NCBI GenBank assembly: GCA_036346225.1
Contig: JARFIW010000966.1
Location: forward strand, 2,672,501-2,736,500
Origin: Platerodrilus igneus
Lineage: Eukaryota; Arthropoda; Insecta; Coleoptera; Lycidae
DNA length: 64,000 nucleotides
Direction of reading: 5' to 3'
The number at the start of each line of letters is the position of its first letter. Position 1 is the first letter of the stretch. The notes below the pieces were generated by a model. That model worked only from the letters and a program-made list of their open reading frames with translations, had not been told where the DNA came from and ran no database searches. This document shows positions 10,651 to 21,285 of the stretch, piece by piece. Made by a program: the position numbers and the translations under genes.

Positions 10651-11210
10651 ACAATAGAAGGGGACCTTTTGCATCTAGCAAGAAAAAACAGCGCCTATGA
10701 TGAAAGACAACAAACTTAGAAACAAGAAGAAAATTGTTGAAAGCATTTGTGTGGAGCACAGCACAGTATGCCTATGAAATACGGGCAGTAGCAAAAACAA
10801 ACAGAAAAACAGTAGCAGCCTTTTGGAATGTTGTGCTCAGATGTAAGAGGATCATAGCGTGGACAGACAAAGTTAATAACAAATAGGTTATAGAAATAGT
10901 CGGGGAACAAGGATATCTGTGAAAAAAAATAGGAGAAATAGAAAGGCAGAATAGAATATCTGTGGAAAAAAATAGGAGAAATAGAAAGGCAGAATATGAT
11001 CTAAAGCATATTTAGGGAATAGTATGGGATATATTACAAGCAGAGATAGGAAAAAGAGGTAAATGTAGACCTAGATTAGATAGTGATAGATGCAGAGTGT
11101 GCAAATTTCATGGAAATGTGTAGGTAAGTTCAGAATAGGAAACAATGAAGGTACATATCTAACCAGTTCCAGGACTGAAGACTTAATGGTCATGATGAGT
11201 TTGTTACGCC
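10651..11210 (+). mobile_element. Third 3'-end copy of RTE-like LINE (tandem, degenerate)
   Basis: Translation in mixed frames gives LETRRKLLKAFVWSTAQY and AWTDKVNNK, matching the C-terminal domain of the first copy (about 9680-9850). A 48-bp duplication (near 10903-10995) repeats the segment ATATCTGTG plus GGAGAAATAGAAAGGCAGAA. It ends near 11210 with an ATGATGAG-type tail. Confidence 0.65.
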
Positions 11211-13309
11211 TTTAAGCTGACAAAGTTTCGTTGTAGTAGTAGATATAGGTTTAATATATAATCCAAAAGAAGAAAGCCCTTTTTCCATCACTAATTTAAT
11301 TAGGTTAGTATGTGTAAAGTTTGTAGTTTTTGAGTTCACACTAACTAAGTTCAAAAAACCATAATTAATCAGCTTATTTTTTCAGGCACTCTTTTTCTAG
11401 GCAGAGAAAATTTGTGCTCATCGCACTAGCCAATGAGAAACGTTTTAGGGTTGGTGGTAAGACCAACCTGTTTGTGGGAAAGGCGCGTTTTAAACATTTT
11501 ACCGTCAGCTATCATACGTTACGGACGTATTAGACGCGAGTGCGTTTTAGTGCAGCGAAATGCACCTTGACTCTTCATACCTTCCTAATAATCATCTTAT
11601 TATCGTCTGTTCCAAAATTGTGTAGATTTTAACATTTCGCAGAAAGAATTTGGACATAACATGAAAAACGGACCCCACGCAACTCTGCTCTATATTAAAA
11701 ATCAGCGAAAGCATACCTTAACTACAACTATTAATCAAAGTAAGCGTTTTGCTTATTTTTTAGTTGCTTTGTATGTAAGTTTATAAACGTTTGAGTGCAA
11801 TAATTTACGACCACATTTAGGGCGTAATAAAATACGTCTAGGGGTTAAACGTAATAATTGGCATTCCAACTAATGGACGATTTCCTGTATCACAAAATGT
11901 TTAGTAACTAAGGGTTGGCTTTTTCTTAGGCTGTATTAATAAAACTTGTTTACCAATTGCATCATGCATCTTTTTATGGTCGTCTTTTAACTATTGTCTG
12001 AACTAAAAATATGTCAATTGTATTACCTGACAAGAAAATATCTTTCAATTTCGCATTTAAATAATACGTTCCTTGTTATAGATTTTACACTTTAGAATGT
12101 ACTGCTAGCGATGTTTAGGATTTATTTGTACACTAGGTAACTTAATCTATTGCACCATATCTCAAAGCAACAGGAAACGTAATGTCCTTATACATAAACG
12201 TTTTCTGAAGTAGCAATTAATGTCTCACCTTTACTAAAGTTAGTGATTTGGAATCATAGTTTGTGTAAACAACTTAACATAACCTTTTAGGGTCTTTTTT
12301 ATTGCATTTATGTTCCTGTATTTGTTTCATTGCCATTTTATTACTATTACAAATAATAATGCTATTACACAACCTATCTTTATCATACCATCCAAAGATG
12401 TGCATAAGTAGACGAATAAATACATTGCCGCGCACACACGGAGTGATATTTGCGAGCATTAACTGTTTGACGACGTGTGAGTGCAATCGATTTCCGTCTG
12501 GTACACACAACAACAACGGCAATGGTTAAAAAGCGCTAGCTAAAGTTACAATGCCTAGGCGTTTCAGTGATTAGACATAAGTACGGTGTTCTGATATAGC
12601 GCATCGTTCATAAATTCAGCAGCTTTATTAATAATAATCAGCAATTGCAATTACAGTCCATACTATAACAAAAACCGCGCAGATTGGCAATATTAACAGG
12701 TGAGTGTTAGTGAACAATTAAGTATTCGTAATTAACGCTTATGATTAATAACACGGCACAAACACTAACATGAAGCTTTAAAAATCTGTAACCTACGTGT
12801 GCATATATCGTATTTTATAGGCAGCCTATAAATAATGTTTCATAATTAGTTCTGTATAAAGTGATCTTCAATTATTTATTTAATATTTCGACGCTCAATA
12901 CATTTTTCCCTTTGAATGCTACAACATTTTTTGATTTAAATAAACTATTGAAAAAATTTCTTTGTCGAACATTTCGCTTGCATATTTATTAAATTAACCT
13001 GATCTTTAGTAATTTTTATTTGTTGAGTCGCAAATGAAAACTGGCAATTTGATTTATATGTTGATATTTGTGTTCGTATATTAAATTTAAACTTTTAAAA
13101 TAAATTATCTACTCTTAAAAACAAAGGAGGTCTTCTTTGAGCTTATTTCGCAAAATGTTTCATATGTAAAACGTAACTTTACCTGAACGTTTTAGTAATT
13201 TTCCCATCTACCAACTTTTTTTTTAATTTATTTTTTGCGACGTTTCAGTAGTCTGCTACCTGAAATTTAAGCAGGCCTGGCTTTCCCCAAAAACTAACCG
13301 CCAGTAATG
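11211..13309. other. AT-rich, no recognised feature
   Basis: Scanned in both directions. The overlapping opposed frames at 12274-12529 resemble nothing known. No repeat ends, domains or good exon borders were seen. Confidence 0.45.
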
Positions 13310-13364
13310 TGTGTGTGTATGCGCGTGCTTGAGGGCATGTGTTATGTGTGTGTGTGTGAGTGTG

Positions 13365-13402
<38 letters not shown>

Positions 13403-13435
13403 GGTTGTGTGTATGTATGTTGTGTGTGTGATGTT
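13310..13435 (+). repeat. (TG)n / (CA)n microsatellite, interrupted
   Basis: Long TG runs broken by GA, CG and short unique steps. Open frames here on both strands encode only Cys/Val or Thr/His repeats and are artefacts. Confidence 0.95.
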
Positions 13436-14378
13436 GATATCCGTGTTACGTTCTCCCTCTAGGACCAGGACCATCGGTAGCAAGATATTCATGGAAGAAC
13501 GCTTAACGGATATTACCTTATCAGCCCGCCCATTTACCTAAAGTCGTTTTTTAATAAGTATTCCATTTTTTCTCTTCAGAATATCTAGGTATGGTTAACT
13601 ATATAATTCAACGACTTAAAACCTTGACTTAGAAGAAAAAGTTATTCTAATCTCGTGTAAATAGTTGACAAACATCGTTAACTGTTTCTATTAACTTAAA
13701 ATTCGTTTTCATTTACGATACCAATATGAATTATGTGCATATACCCTTAAATAAATTATCTATGACATTTCAAAAGTACAAATGCAGCAATTTCATTTCA
13801 TATATAATACAATTAAGAGTTTCCCTCAAAAACTAACTTCTAATTATACGTTATGTAAATTTTATCGCATACTACCTTCATTGTTTTATAAATTATCCGA
13901 TTTCAATTGTAGATTTCAAGAACCATGCTATATTGAGAACTTAAAATCATTTTCATCTGCCCATAAGGATAAGTACTTACCGAAACTTATGTTTGTACCT
14001 TCATGTTAATATATTTTCCATTTTCTAGATTAATGTCAGAAAAATTTTTCTCTTGACATTACCTTTTTGCTATAAATATATCTCACCCTTGATCTTTCAC
14101 CTTCTTAACCTCTACCTAAATTCAATTCACACCTTTTAGACTTATCCTATTGTATACTTAAATGTACCTTACCCTTGAACGTTGAATCGTTTTACTCTCT
14201 CCTCATGTCATAAACAGCTCATTTGTGAGTAATTAATGACTTTCTCATTCCTAGTTAAAAACTTGTTATTATTTGTCCCTACCCCCCACATACTTCTATT
14301 ATCACTGAATTTCCATCCTTCATCTTGCTATTATTCCACAACCCAATACATTCTTTTATCGTTGTTGATATATCTTTA
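13436..14378. other. AT-rich spacer, no recognised feature
   Basis: A 75-codon open frame at 13782-14009 matches nothing I know. The segment 14090-14330 is pyrimidine-rich on the plus strand without further structure. Confidence 0.4.
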
Positions 14379-14672
14379 GGCGGCTCCGTGGCGTAGTGGT
14401 ATGTGTGTGACTACTACGCCCTAGGTCCCGGGTTTGAATCCCGACACGGTCCGCTTGAAAAATATTAGGCGAGCATTTTTCGCAAAAATACACCCTCGTT
14501 CGGATGAGAAGTAAAATGGAGGTCCCGTGTGTGAGTGTTGTCACGCACGTTAAAGATCCCTACCTTGCTTGGAACAGCAGGGATTCGGCAAAATTCAAAA
14601 ATTTCCAGGTAAAAAAAACTCGCTTCCTGGCCAATGTAGTACCTTCGGGTGGTGCATTGGAAAAAAATCACA
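14379..14672 (+). mobile_element. tRNA-derived SINE, copy 1
   Basis: About 290 bp. The head GGCGGCTCCGTGGCGTAGTG imitates a tRNA 5' end with an A-box (TGGCGTAGTGG), and GGTTTGAATCC is a B-box; together they form an internal RNA polymerase III promoter. The body contains GGCGAGCATTTTTCGC and TTGTCACGCACGTTAAAGAT, and the 3' end is GCATTGGAAAAAAATCACAT. Eight copies or fragments occur in the window. Confidence 0.85.
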
Positions 14673-14861
14673 TGTAATGTTGATATATCTTTTGTTCGAA
14701 CAACTCAAGTCGCTGCATGTGAATGGCTGTTATCTCACAACATTGGGCTTTGGGCGCACGAGGCCTCCGTCTAGCTGTGTACCGCTGCTGTTCTCCGTTG
14801 AATTTACGTAAGGCCATCGACAGTAAATTTGTTACAAATTTCGTCTGCGGACTGATTCTTT

Positions 14862-15085
14862 GGCGGCTCCGAGGCTCAGAAAAGTTTGCGTATGACTGCT
14901 GATCCTATGTTCTCGGGTTTGATTTCCGACATGAACCCCTTAAATAATGTTAGGCGAGCATTTTTCACAAAAATACGCTCTCGTTCGGACGTGATACAAA
15001 ATGTAGATCCCATGTGTAAGTGTTGTCATGCAAGTTAAACATCGCTTACCCTGCTTGAAATAGCAAGGGTTCGGCAAAAAGCTCA
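14862..15085 (+). mobile_element. SINE, copy 2 (diverged, 3'-truncated)
   Basis: Same order as copy 1: GGCGGCTCCGAGG head, GGCGAGCATTTTTCAC, TGTTGTCATGCAAGTTAAAC, then TTCGGCAAAA, where the match stops. The A-box is disrupted. Confidence 0.75.
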
Positions 15086-15197
15086 TGTCCTCAAAAAGCA
15101 GAAGTTCCGTGAAGCGGTACTCGTTCATATGAATAGCATGAGAGACCAAGTAGAGAGGAGAATGTAGTCCCTGCGTCGATTAGGAAGGAATCGTAAC

Positions 15198-15448
15198 ATG
15201 TGATTTTTCCAATGCTCCACATTTCATTGGCTTGTAAGCTAGCTTTTTTACATGGAAGTTTTGAATTTTGCCGAACCCTTGTTATTCCAAGTAAGGTAGG
15301 AATCTTTAATGAACGTGGCAACACACATGCGGGACGTACATTTTGCTTGATCAGAACGAGTGCGTATTTTTGTGAAAAATGCTTACCTAACATTTTCAAG
15401 CGCTCTGTGTTGGAAATCCAACCCGGGACATGGGCTGATTAGTAAGGA
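15198..15448 (-). mobile_element. SINE, copy 3 (minus, head partly lost)
   Basis: Reverse complement of the SINE: the 3' end (GATTTTTCCAATGCTCCAC) at 15200, the body through CATTTTCAAGCG, and a degraded B-box (AATCCAACCCGGGAC). The GGAGCCGCC head is missing. Confidence 0.8.
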
Positions 15449-18432
15449 ATAAGCACCACATTGTGTTAACGGAAATAAAATCCTGTTCAAGTTTACTCGT
15501 TATAGGTTGCCTAATTTCATAGTCGGAATTCTGTGTAATACTCGTATGAAAATGATTTGATTACATTCAAACTTGTAATACATTTTGTTTGCTTTTAATT
15601 TTGTTCACTTGTGAATATTAAACTCCTGTATGATCATAAACAAGCTCATTTATTTCGTATTAATAATTCAACGCTTTGACCTTTGTTGATGCTTGTATTG
15701 ACGTTCGTAAGCTCACACCTTGTTATCATGTTATAGCTATCAACTGTTAAGCATTTGGACTTGTCGTTTAACTTGTCTGCAGGCAATTATAATTTTCCCT
15801 TTGAGTATCCCTGCGGTGAAAGTGGAAATGAAGAAATTTCAAGGATATGAGAAAAGACGACAAGCATAATTTAAACGGTAAAACAAGAATCATATTGTAT
15901 TAAAATTTTTAAAAGTACATTCTTTTTGTTAGTTAATTAAATTAAATTACGTAAGATTTTGTCTGTAAGTCTTTGTGTTAGAGCGGACAATTTGAATTGA
16001 GGATGGATGACTTCGGTAGGCTTGGCCATCATATAATAAAAATTATTAAAGATAACTGATCAGATAAGTTTAAATCCCATTTTACGGGACGTTGTTAAAA
16101 TTATCCAACTTATTTTCTAAAGTTTTGTACATAATAAGATTTAAATAAAGAACGATTATGAATGAATATCCTAGTCAGAAAAAGAAAGATTTTGACCTCT
16201 ATTTAGTGTGAGTAGTTATAATCTTCCTTTATCTTAGACTTAAGATATTGCGTGAAAGAAAAGCCGCTGTTGCAATTTTGGACTTACCCCTGAATATTAA
16301 TTTAATGTTCGTATGAAAGCATTTTTTTAAGGTTACATGTAAAATATGGTTTGTTAACGAAAAGCTGCTGTGGATGAAGCAATTGTTATTTGAAAGATTG
16401 TTGGTTAAAGAATATTTCATGTCATAAATTTGATATCTGAATCTAGTTGTTTCATTTGAACTGAGCTAGCAAAATTATTAGAGTAAAATTTTTACTAGAA
16501 TCATTTACGGTGTACAGCACGTTTTGTTTGGCTCTTAACATGAACAATAATAGTTACAATCCTCTATTATTTTTAAGCTGATAAATTATAAAGCACAATT
16601 TTTAAATACACATCTGCATTAACCCTAGCGTATGTAGTAGTAATATGAATTATTGTGTTTTTTTAACCGAAACTGCAAATACGCGAGCAATAATCGACTT
16701 AAAGGAGATACATTTCAATGTTTGTTGAAAGCAAGTAAGTCGATATTTCATTGGATTTCATATTATGCTATAAAGTAAAGTCACAGCGTACCAATTCATA
16801 ATTATAATGCAACCTCAAAGATATAATCCCAACTAAGCCCATTACATAATACGAACTAAATACCTAATCTTGTGTTACGAGATCGCGTAGTTATGCCTCA
16901 AAGTTCACTTAGGAGATTACCGACGCGTACAGTGAATATGTAATCGACAACAAACATGCAACAATACAAAGAAAGGCATTCTGATTTCTAAATATTAATT
17001 CCATTGCTGCATTCAAACCCCAGGCGACTGTAATAGAAGCAGAAAGTGATTTCAAATTAGAAATAAACAAAAAAGAATTAAAAATTGAAAACATTTCAAT
17101 TTATAATCGTTATAGTTCAGGTCGAAATTCGTTAGTTTCGTCAAATCAGTATAATTTTATGGAATTTGTAGAAAAATGTGTTTATGTATTTAGATAGTGT
17201 GCTTCTGAATTTAAATTATTTTGAAGATCACCCTACTTCTTTATAAAACCTTTTTGTGCTTCTGCGTACTGCAGATCCAACTATTATAACGTCAAGGTGC
17301 AAATTTCTGAAGCAGGATAAAAACTTTGGGATCAGATCAAATCATAACCTCAGACGAAAAAAAATTTAAGCTTATTCAAGATATTTGCTGACCAGTTTCA
17401 CTCACTAAACCACAAGATTTTTTTAGTCTTAAAAATTTTTGCAAGAACTTTATTTATTCATTTACCTTCATAACGTTACCTTTCAAGCAATTAATTAAAA
17501 AAAGGTTCAATCGTGCTGTCAGTCTAATCTTGGTATATTTCGACCCAGAGAAGTTTTGAAACAAAATCTTAGTAATTTTGCAAAAAGATCATACAATTTA
17601 ATACGTCGGTTGATAAGCACATAACTAAGCAAATTCTTTAAGTAGGAATCCTCTTCTTCAAGGAACACAAGTTGAAACATGTTGAACACTAAATAGAAAC
17701 TGGACACAAAAAGAGAAAAATTGATCTTAAATAGACATAATTAATGTCTATTCTGATTTCGTGTATAGTAATGTTCAGTAAGCAAGATATTGCAATCAAA
17801 TTTTAGTTTTATGAAGGGCGGTCAACGTAGAAACTACAAAAGCTTTGTTGTATTTCTATTGAATACATATTGCAACGGAAGGTTCATACATTATCTCAAA
17901 TCTAAAAACAGCTTAAACCAAATATTTATTACGGCAACAGTATCGGATTATTTTAAGGAAGCTTTTAAAACAAAGAAGTAAATAACTGTAGTATTACTAA
18001 TAGGCATGTTCAATATCATAATTATTCCAAAAGTAGAAAAGCATTCTACAAATTTTAGTTAAATGAAGTAAAGTTAATGCTACATAGTCGTAATGCGAAA
18101 TAAACGACAGATCGTATCAGAAATTATTTATACAGTTTAGTAATTACTTAAAACACAGCGTTCGTTAGTAAAATTCACTAATATCATGCTGCAAATATAT
18201 TAATGATTTCATACAATACAATGTATACACTAATATTGCTGAAGACATTTACACCTGATGCTAACTTAAGTAAACCATATGGCAGCATGCATCTTTAACG
18301 TGCAATAGGAATATTATATAATGACATATCCCACCCGAACTCAAAAAAAAAGTACAAACGCTAGGCTGTTTACATAGAAAAAGAAAATTAACTATTCCCA
18401 AACCATAAACCAGAACAGCTGTATTGGGGTAA
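15449..18432. other. AT-rich, no recognised feature
   Basis: About 3 kb without a recognisable domain, repeat end or microsatellite. Three open frames of 61-63 codons (16229, 16909 and 17519, all minus) look random. Confidence 0.4.
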
Positions 18433-18477
18433 CTTGGTAAGGTTAGTCAAATAAACCCTGTAAGTTATGAAGTAACA

Positions 18478-18657
18478 ATGGAATTTTACCGTGGTGAGAC
18501 CCAGCAAATTTTCGACCGACTTTCAACATCAACAGATTTAGATGATTTCATTCTAAGCACTATACCTATTGGAGCTAAGCACCCGCTAACAAATGAATTT
18601 AATCTTGACCCAATGGAGTTCTTTATTCACCTAAAATGCGTTAACTGTAAGTTATAA
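18478..18657 (+). CDS. Possible host coding exon, unrecognised protein
   Basis: A 59-codon open frame from the ATG at 18478 (the frame is open back to about 18433). It has a balanced, protein-like composition: MEFYRGETQQIFDRLS, then DLDDFILSTIPIGAKHP and NLDPMEFFIHL. A consensus 5' splice site GTAAGT begins at 18647, ten bases before the in-frame stop. That would make 18478-18646 an exon ending one base into a codon. No matching downstream exon was found nearby, and I do not recognise the protein. It could be a first coding exon, an exon of a pseudogene, or chance. Confidence 0.35.
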   Translation: MEFYRGETQQIFDRLSTSTDLDDFILSTIPIGAKHPLTNEFNLDPMEFFIHLKCVNCKL

Positions 18658-20077
18658 GCTCGATGGAAATTGCAGATCCTTTGTATTGTGGCATTTATGC
18701 ATGGGCTTTCGTTTCATAACATATTGATTAACTTATACAACGTTCAGAAGTTCACCTTTAGTTAAAGCATTGTGTTAAATTATTAGATGTATAATATCTG
18801 AACATTGCAAATTTTAGTTGAAAATTAAGGATTTGTTGCAAATTCTTAGTTGAATCATCAAGGTGGGTTAATTGATGATAAACTGATTATAAAATTTTAG
18901 CATTCTGTGTGTGTATTTGTTAACAGGAATATCGTTATGTCGCTCATATCTACATTGATGTAATTTACTTTCAAATTGTTGTATCTATACCTATTTACAA
19001 TAAAAATCCAATATTGATCTATTGAAATAGATTCAGGTGACGCAATAAGTTGAAATTTATTATTTTATTTGTTTAAATATACAGACAGCTCTCCGTGAAA
19101 AGAGCTCCATTTCAACAAGAAGTTAATGTAATTAAAACCTTGTCCACAAGATTATTAGTCCAGACGAGTTAGCGCCCATAAAATTGACAGTGTTAGAAGC
19201 TTTTCAAGATGTGTTATTGGTAACACAGCTTGAACTTTCACCTAGTACATTTTTTATTCTTTCTATAGGGATCCACTCCCACAACATTGTAGTTAGTTAG
19301 GGAACACATAATGTTGTTATAGTAGAAACCACGAAAAAAGTCCTCTACGTCATAGGTGTCTAACTCAATTCAACACATACGTTTAGGATTATTTAAAAGC
19401 TTAACTAATGTATATGATAAAGATAATGATACGATTTGTACGTGTTTTAAGTAAAGACATACGTGAACACGTTCATCTTGGAAAACGACAGAGATGAGTA
19501 TGTGCCGTATGTTTGAATTATATACTTAACAGACTTACCTTTGGTAAAATTATGCCTTTTCTATAAAATATGATATCTGTCTTAGTTTTTTTGTAATTGG
19601 AATATAGTTTTTAAAGTTATAAAAGCTTGAGGGAAACTTCCGAATCGGAATATTACTGAGTATTTATGAATTAGATGCTACATTGACTTAAAATTTTCAA
19701 CATAATTCGTACGAATGCAAGTGATGACGCAGACGACTTCTTTCATGGTTTCGACTATATAAGATTCCCGCGCATTTCGAGCAATTTCAAATAAAAAAAT
19801 TTAACGTTTTTGCTAACCCGTAACATGCTTTTCTAATAACAAGAGAATCTAACCGCTAACATACGATTCAGTACCAAAACCTATTTTATATTTTACAAAT
19901 CGACTAAGATTTCAGTTTTACCGAAAATAAACTAGTAAAAAGTATTATCTTGATTAAGGATATACTATATATTAAAAAAACCGCTAGCCTTCAAGACAGT
20001 AGCATTTATTCATAATTCGTGAAGTGTAAGTAGGTTAAATTTTGCTTACACAGAATGCTCCATTATCAGACAGTAAA
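18658..20077. other. AT-rich spacer, possible intron
   Basis: No gene recognised. A TATA-like ACTATATAAG at 19752 followed by GC-richer sequence is the only promoter-like word. It has no coding sequence behind it. Confidence 0.35.
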
Positions 20078-20359
20078 TTTGATTTTCCAGTGCTCCACCC
20101 GAAAGTACTACATTGGCCAGGAATCAAGTTCCTTTTTACCTGGAAATTTTGAATTTTGCAAAACCCTCGTTGTTCAATGCAAGGTGAGGATCTTAACGTG
20201 CGTGACAACCCACACACGGGACCTACATTTAACCTCTCATCCGAACGTAGACCTATTTGTATGAAAAATGCAGGTTTAATATTTTTCAAGCGGACCGTGT
20301 AGTGATATGAACCTTAGGCTTAGTAGTTACACGCATACCAACTAAGCCACGGAGCCGCC
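20078..20359 (-). mobile_element. SINE, copy 4 (minus)
   Basis: Near full length: 3' end GATTTTCCAGTGCTCCACCC, body with CAAGCGGACCGTGTAG, and head CACGGAGCCGCC ending at 20359. The B-box region is diverged. It abuts the CR1-like LINE directly, with open ORF1 sequence starting within a few bases of the SINE head. Confidence 0.85.
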
Positions 20360-20362
20360 GTT

Positions 20363-20833
20363 CACGGGATTAAAGATAGCACTGGTGAAGATACTCGTAG
20401 CTTAGCTTTGGATTTTATAAAATCTCATCTTGGACTTCCTGATTTCCCGGATTCTATGATTGACCGATGTCATAGACTTGGTCCCATTCGTAAAGATACC
20501 AGCAACAAACCACGACCTATAATTATAAAAATGGTGTCCTATAAATATCGTCATCAAGTGTGGATAAATAAAAAATTATTAAAAGGAAAACCGTTCATGA
20601 TTACGGAATCATTAACTAAGCGCAGACTTCTGAAGTATAATACTGCTAAAGAACACTTTGGTGCATCAAAAGTTTGGACATTAGACGGACAAATTTTTAT
20701 TCACCTGCCTAATAACAGTATAAAGAGTGTTATCAATTTGTCACAGTTAAATTCTTGCATCCAAGTTTGTGAGAATGAGACCGCAATTAAACGAGTTAAA
20801 TATAGTACTCGAAGTCAAAGTAAAAGTAACTAA
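20363..20833 (+). pseudogene. LINE ORF1 (nucleic-acid-binding), 5'-truncated
   Basis: Open from the SINE border: LDFIKSHLGLPDF, then DRCHRLGPIRK, PRPIIIKMVSYKYRHQVW and LLKGKPFMITESLTKRR, and a C-terminal KVWTLDGQIFI. This order is typical of the C-terminal part of ORF1 proteins of CR1/Jockey-type LINEs, which coat the retrotransposon RNA. The start codon and N-terminal half are lost. The frame itself is intact to the stop at 20831-20833. Confidence 0.75.
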
Positions 20834-21285
20834 GTTGTATGCCTGGTATCTACCGCCTTATTTTGATAGCTATATGATAAGATAGGGTGCTCTATAATAT
20901 TATATAATCTGACGTTTCTTTTCAACTACATTTGTATTTGTTACTGTCATTTGATATTTGATATTCGCTATTGATTTTGATTTTGGTTTTGTGAGCTAAC
21001 TATATAGTATAGACTGGCTACCTTTATATCGCATTATATCTTGTTTTGCTTTTGGCGCTTATTTGTTTTGCGCTTATTTGTTTGTACTGTCTGTTTATTA
21101 TTATGATTAGGTTTAGTATTAAGTGTTTGTTACGGTTAGTGTTTGTAGTTAAGAATGTGTGCGGGTATGTGTATAAGTGTGAATGTTCGAGCTTAGTTAC
21201 AGGGATGCATTGCTTTATACTGTTGGTAAAGTGGTTTGCCCTATATTTAAATACCTATTTTTTTATTTCTGGGTGAAATTTATTA
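20834..21285 (+). other. Inter-ORF spacer of the CR1-like LINE
   Basis: T/G-rich sequence between ORF1 and ORF2. The open frame 21046-21276 is low complexity and not considered a gene. Confidence 0.5.

Noticed and set aside
13256..13541. Open frames on both strands through the TG/CA microsatellite
   Set aside because: They encode only Thr/His or Cys/Val repeats generated by the dinucleotide run.
14379..14455. Possible functional tRNA gene
   Set aside because: The tRNA-like head continues into a SINE body repeated eight times; no complete cloverleaf with intact acceptor stem was found.
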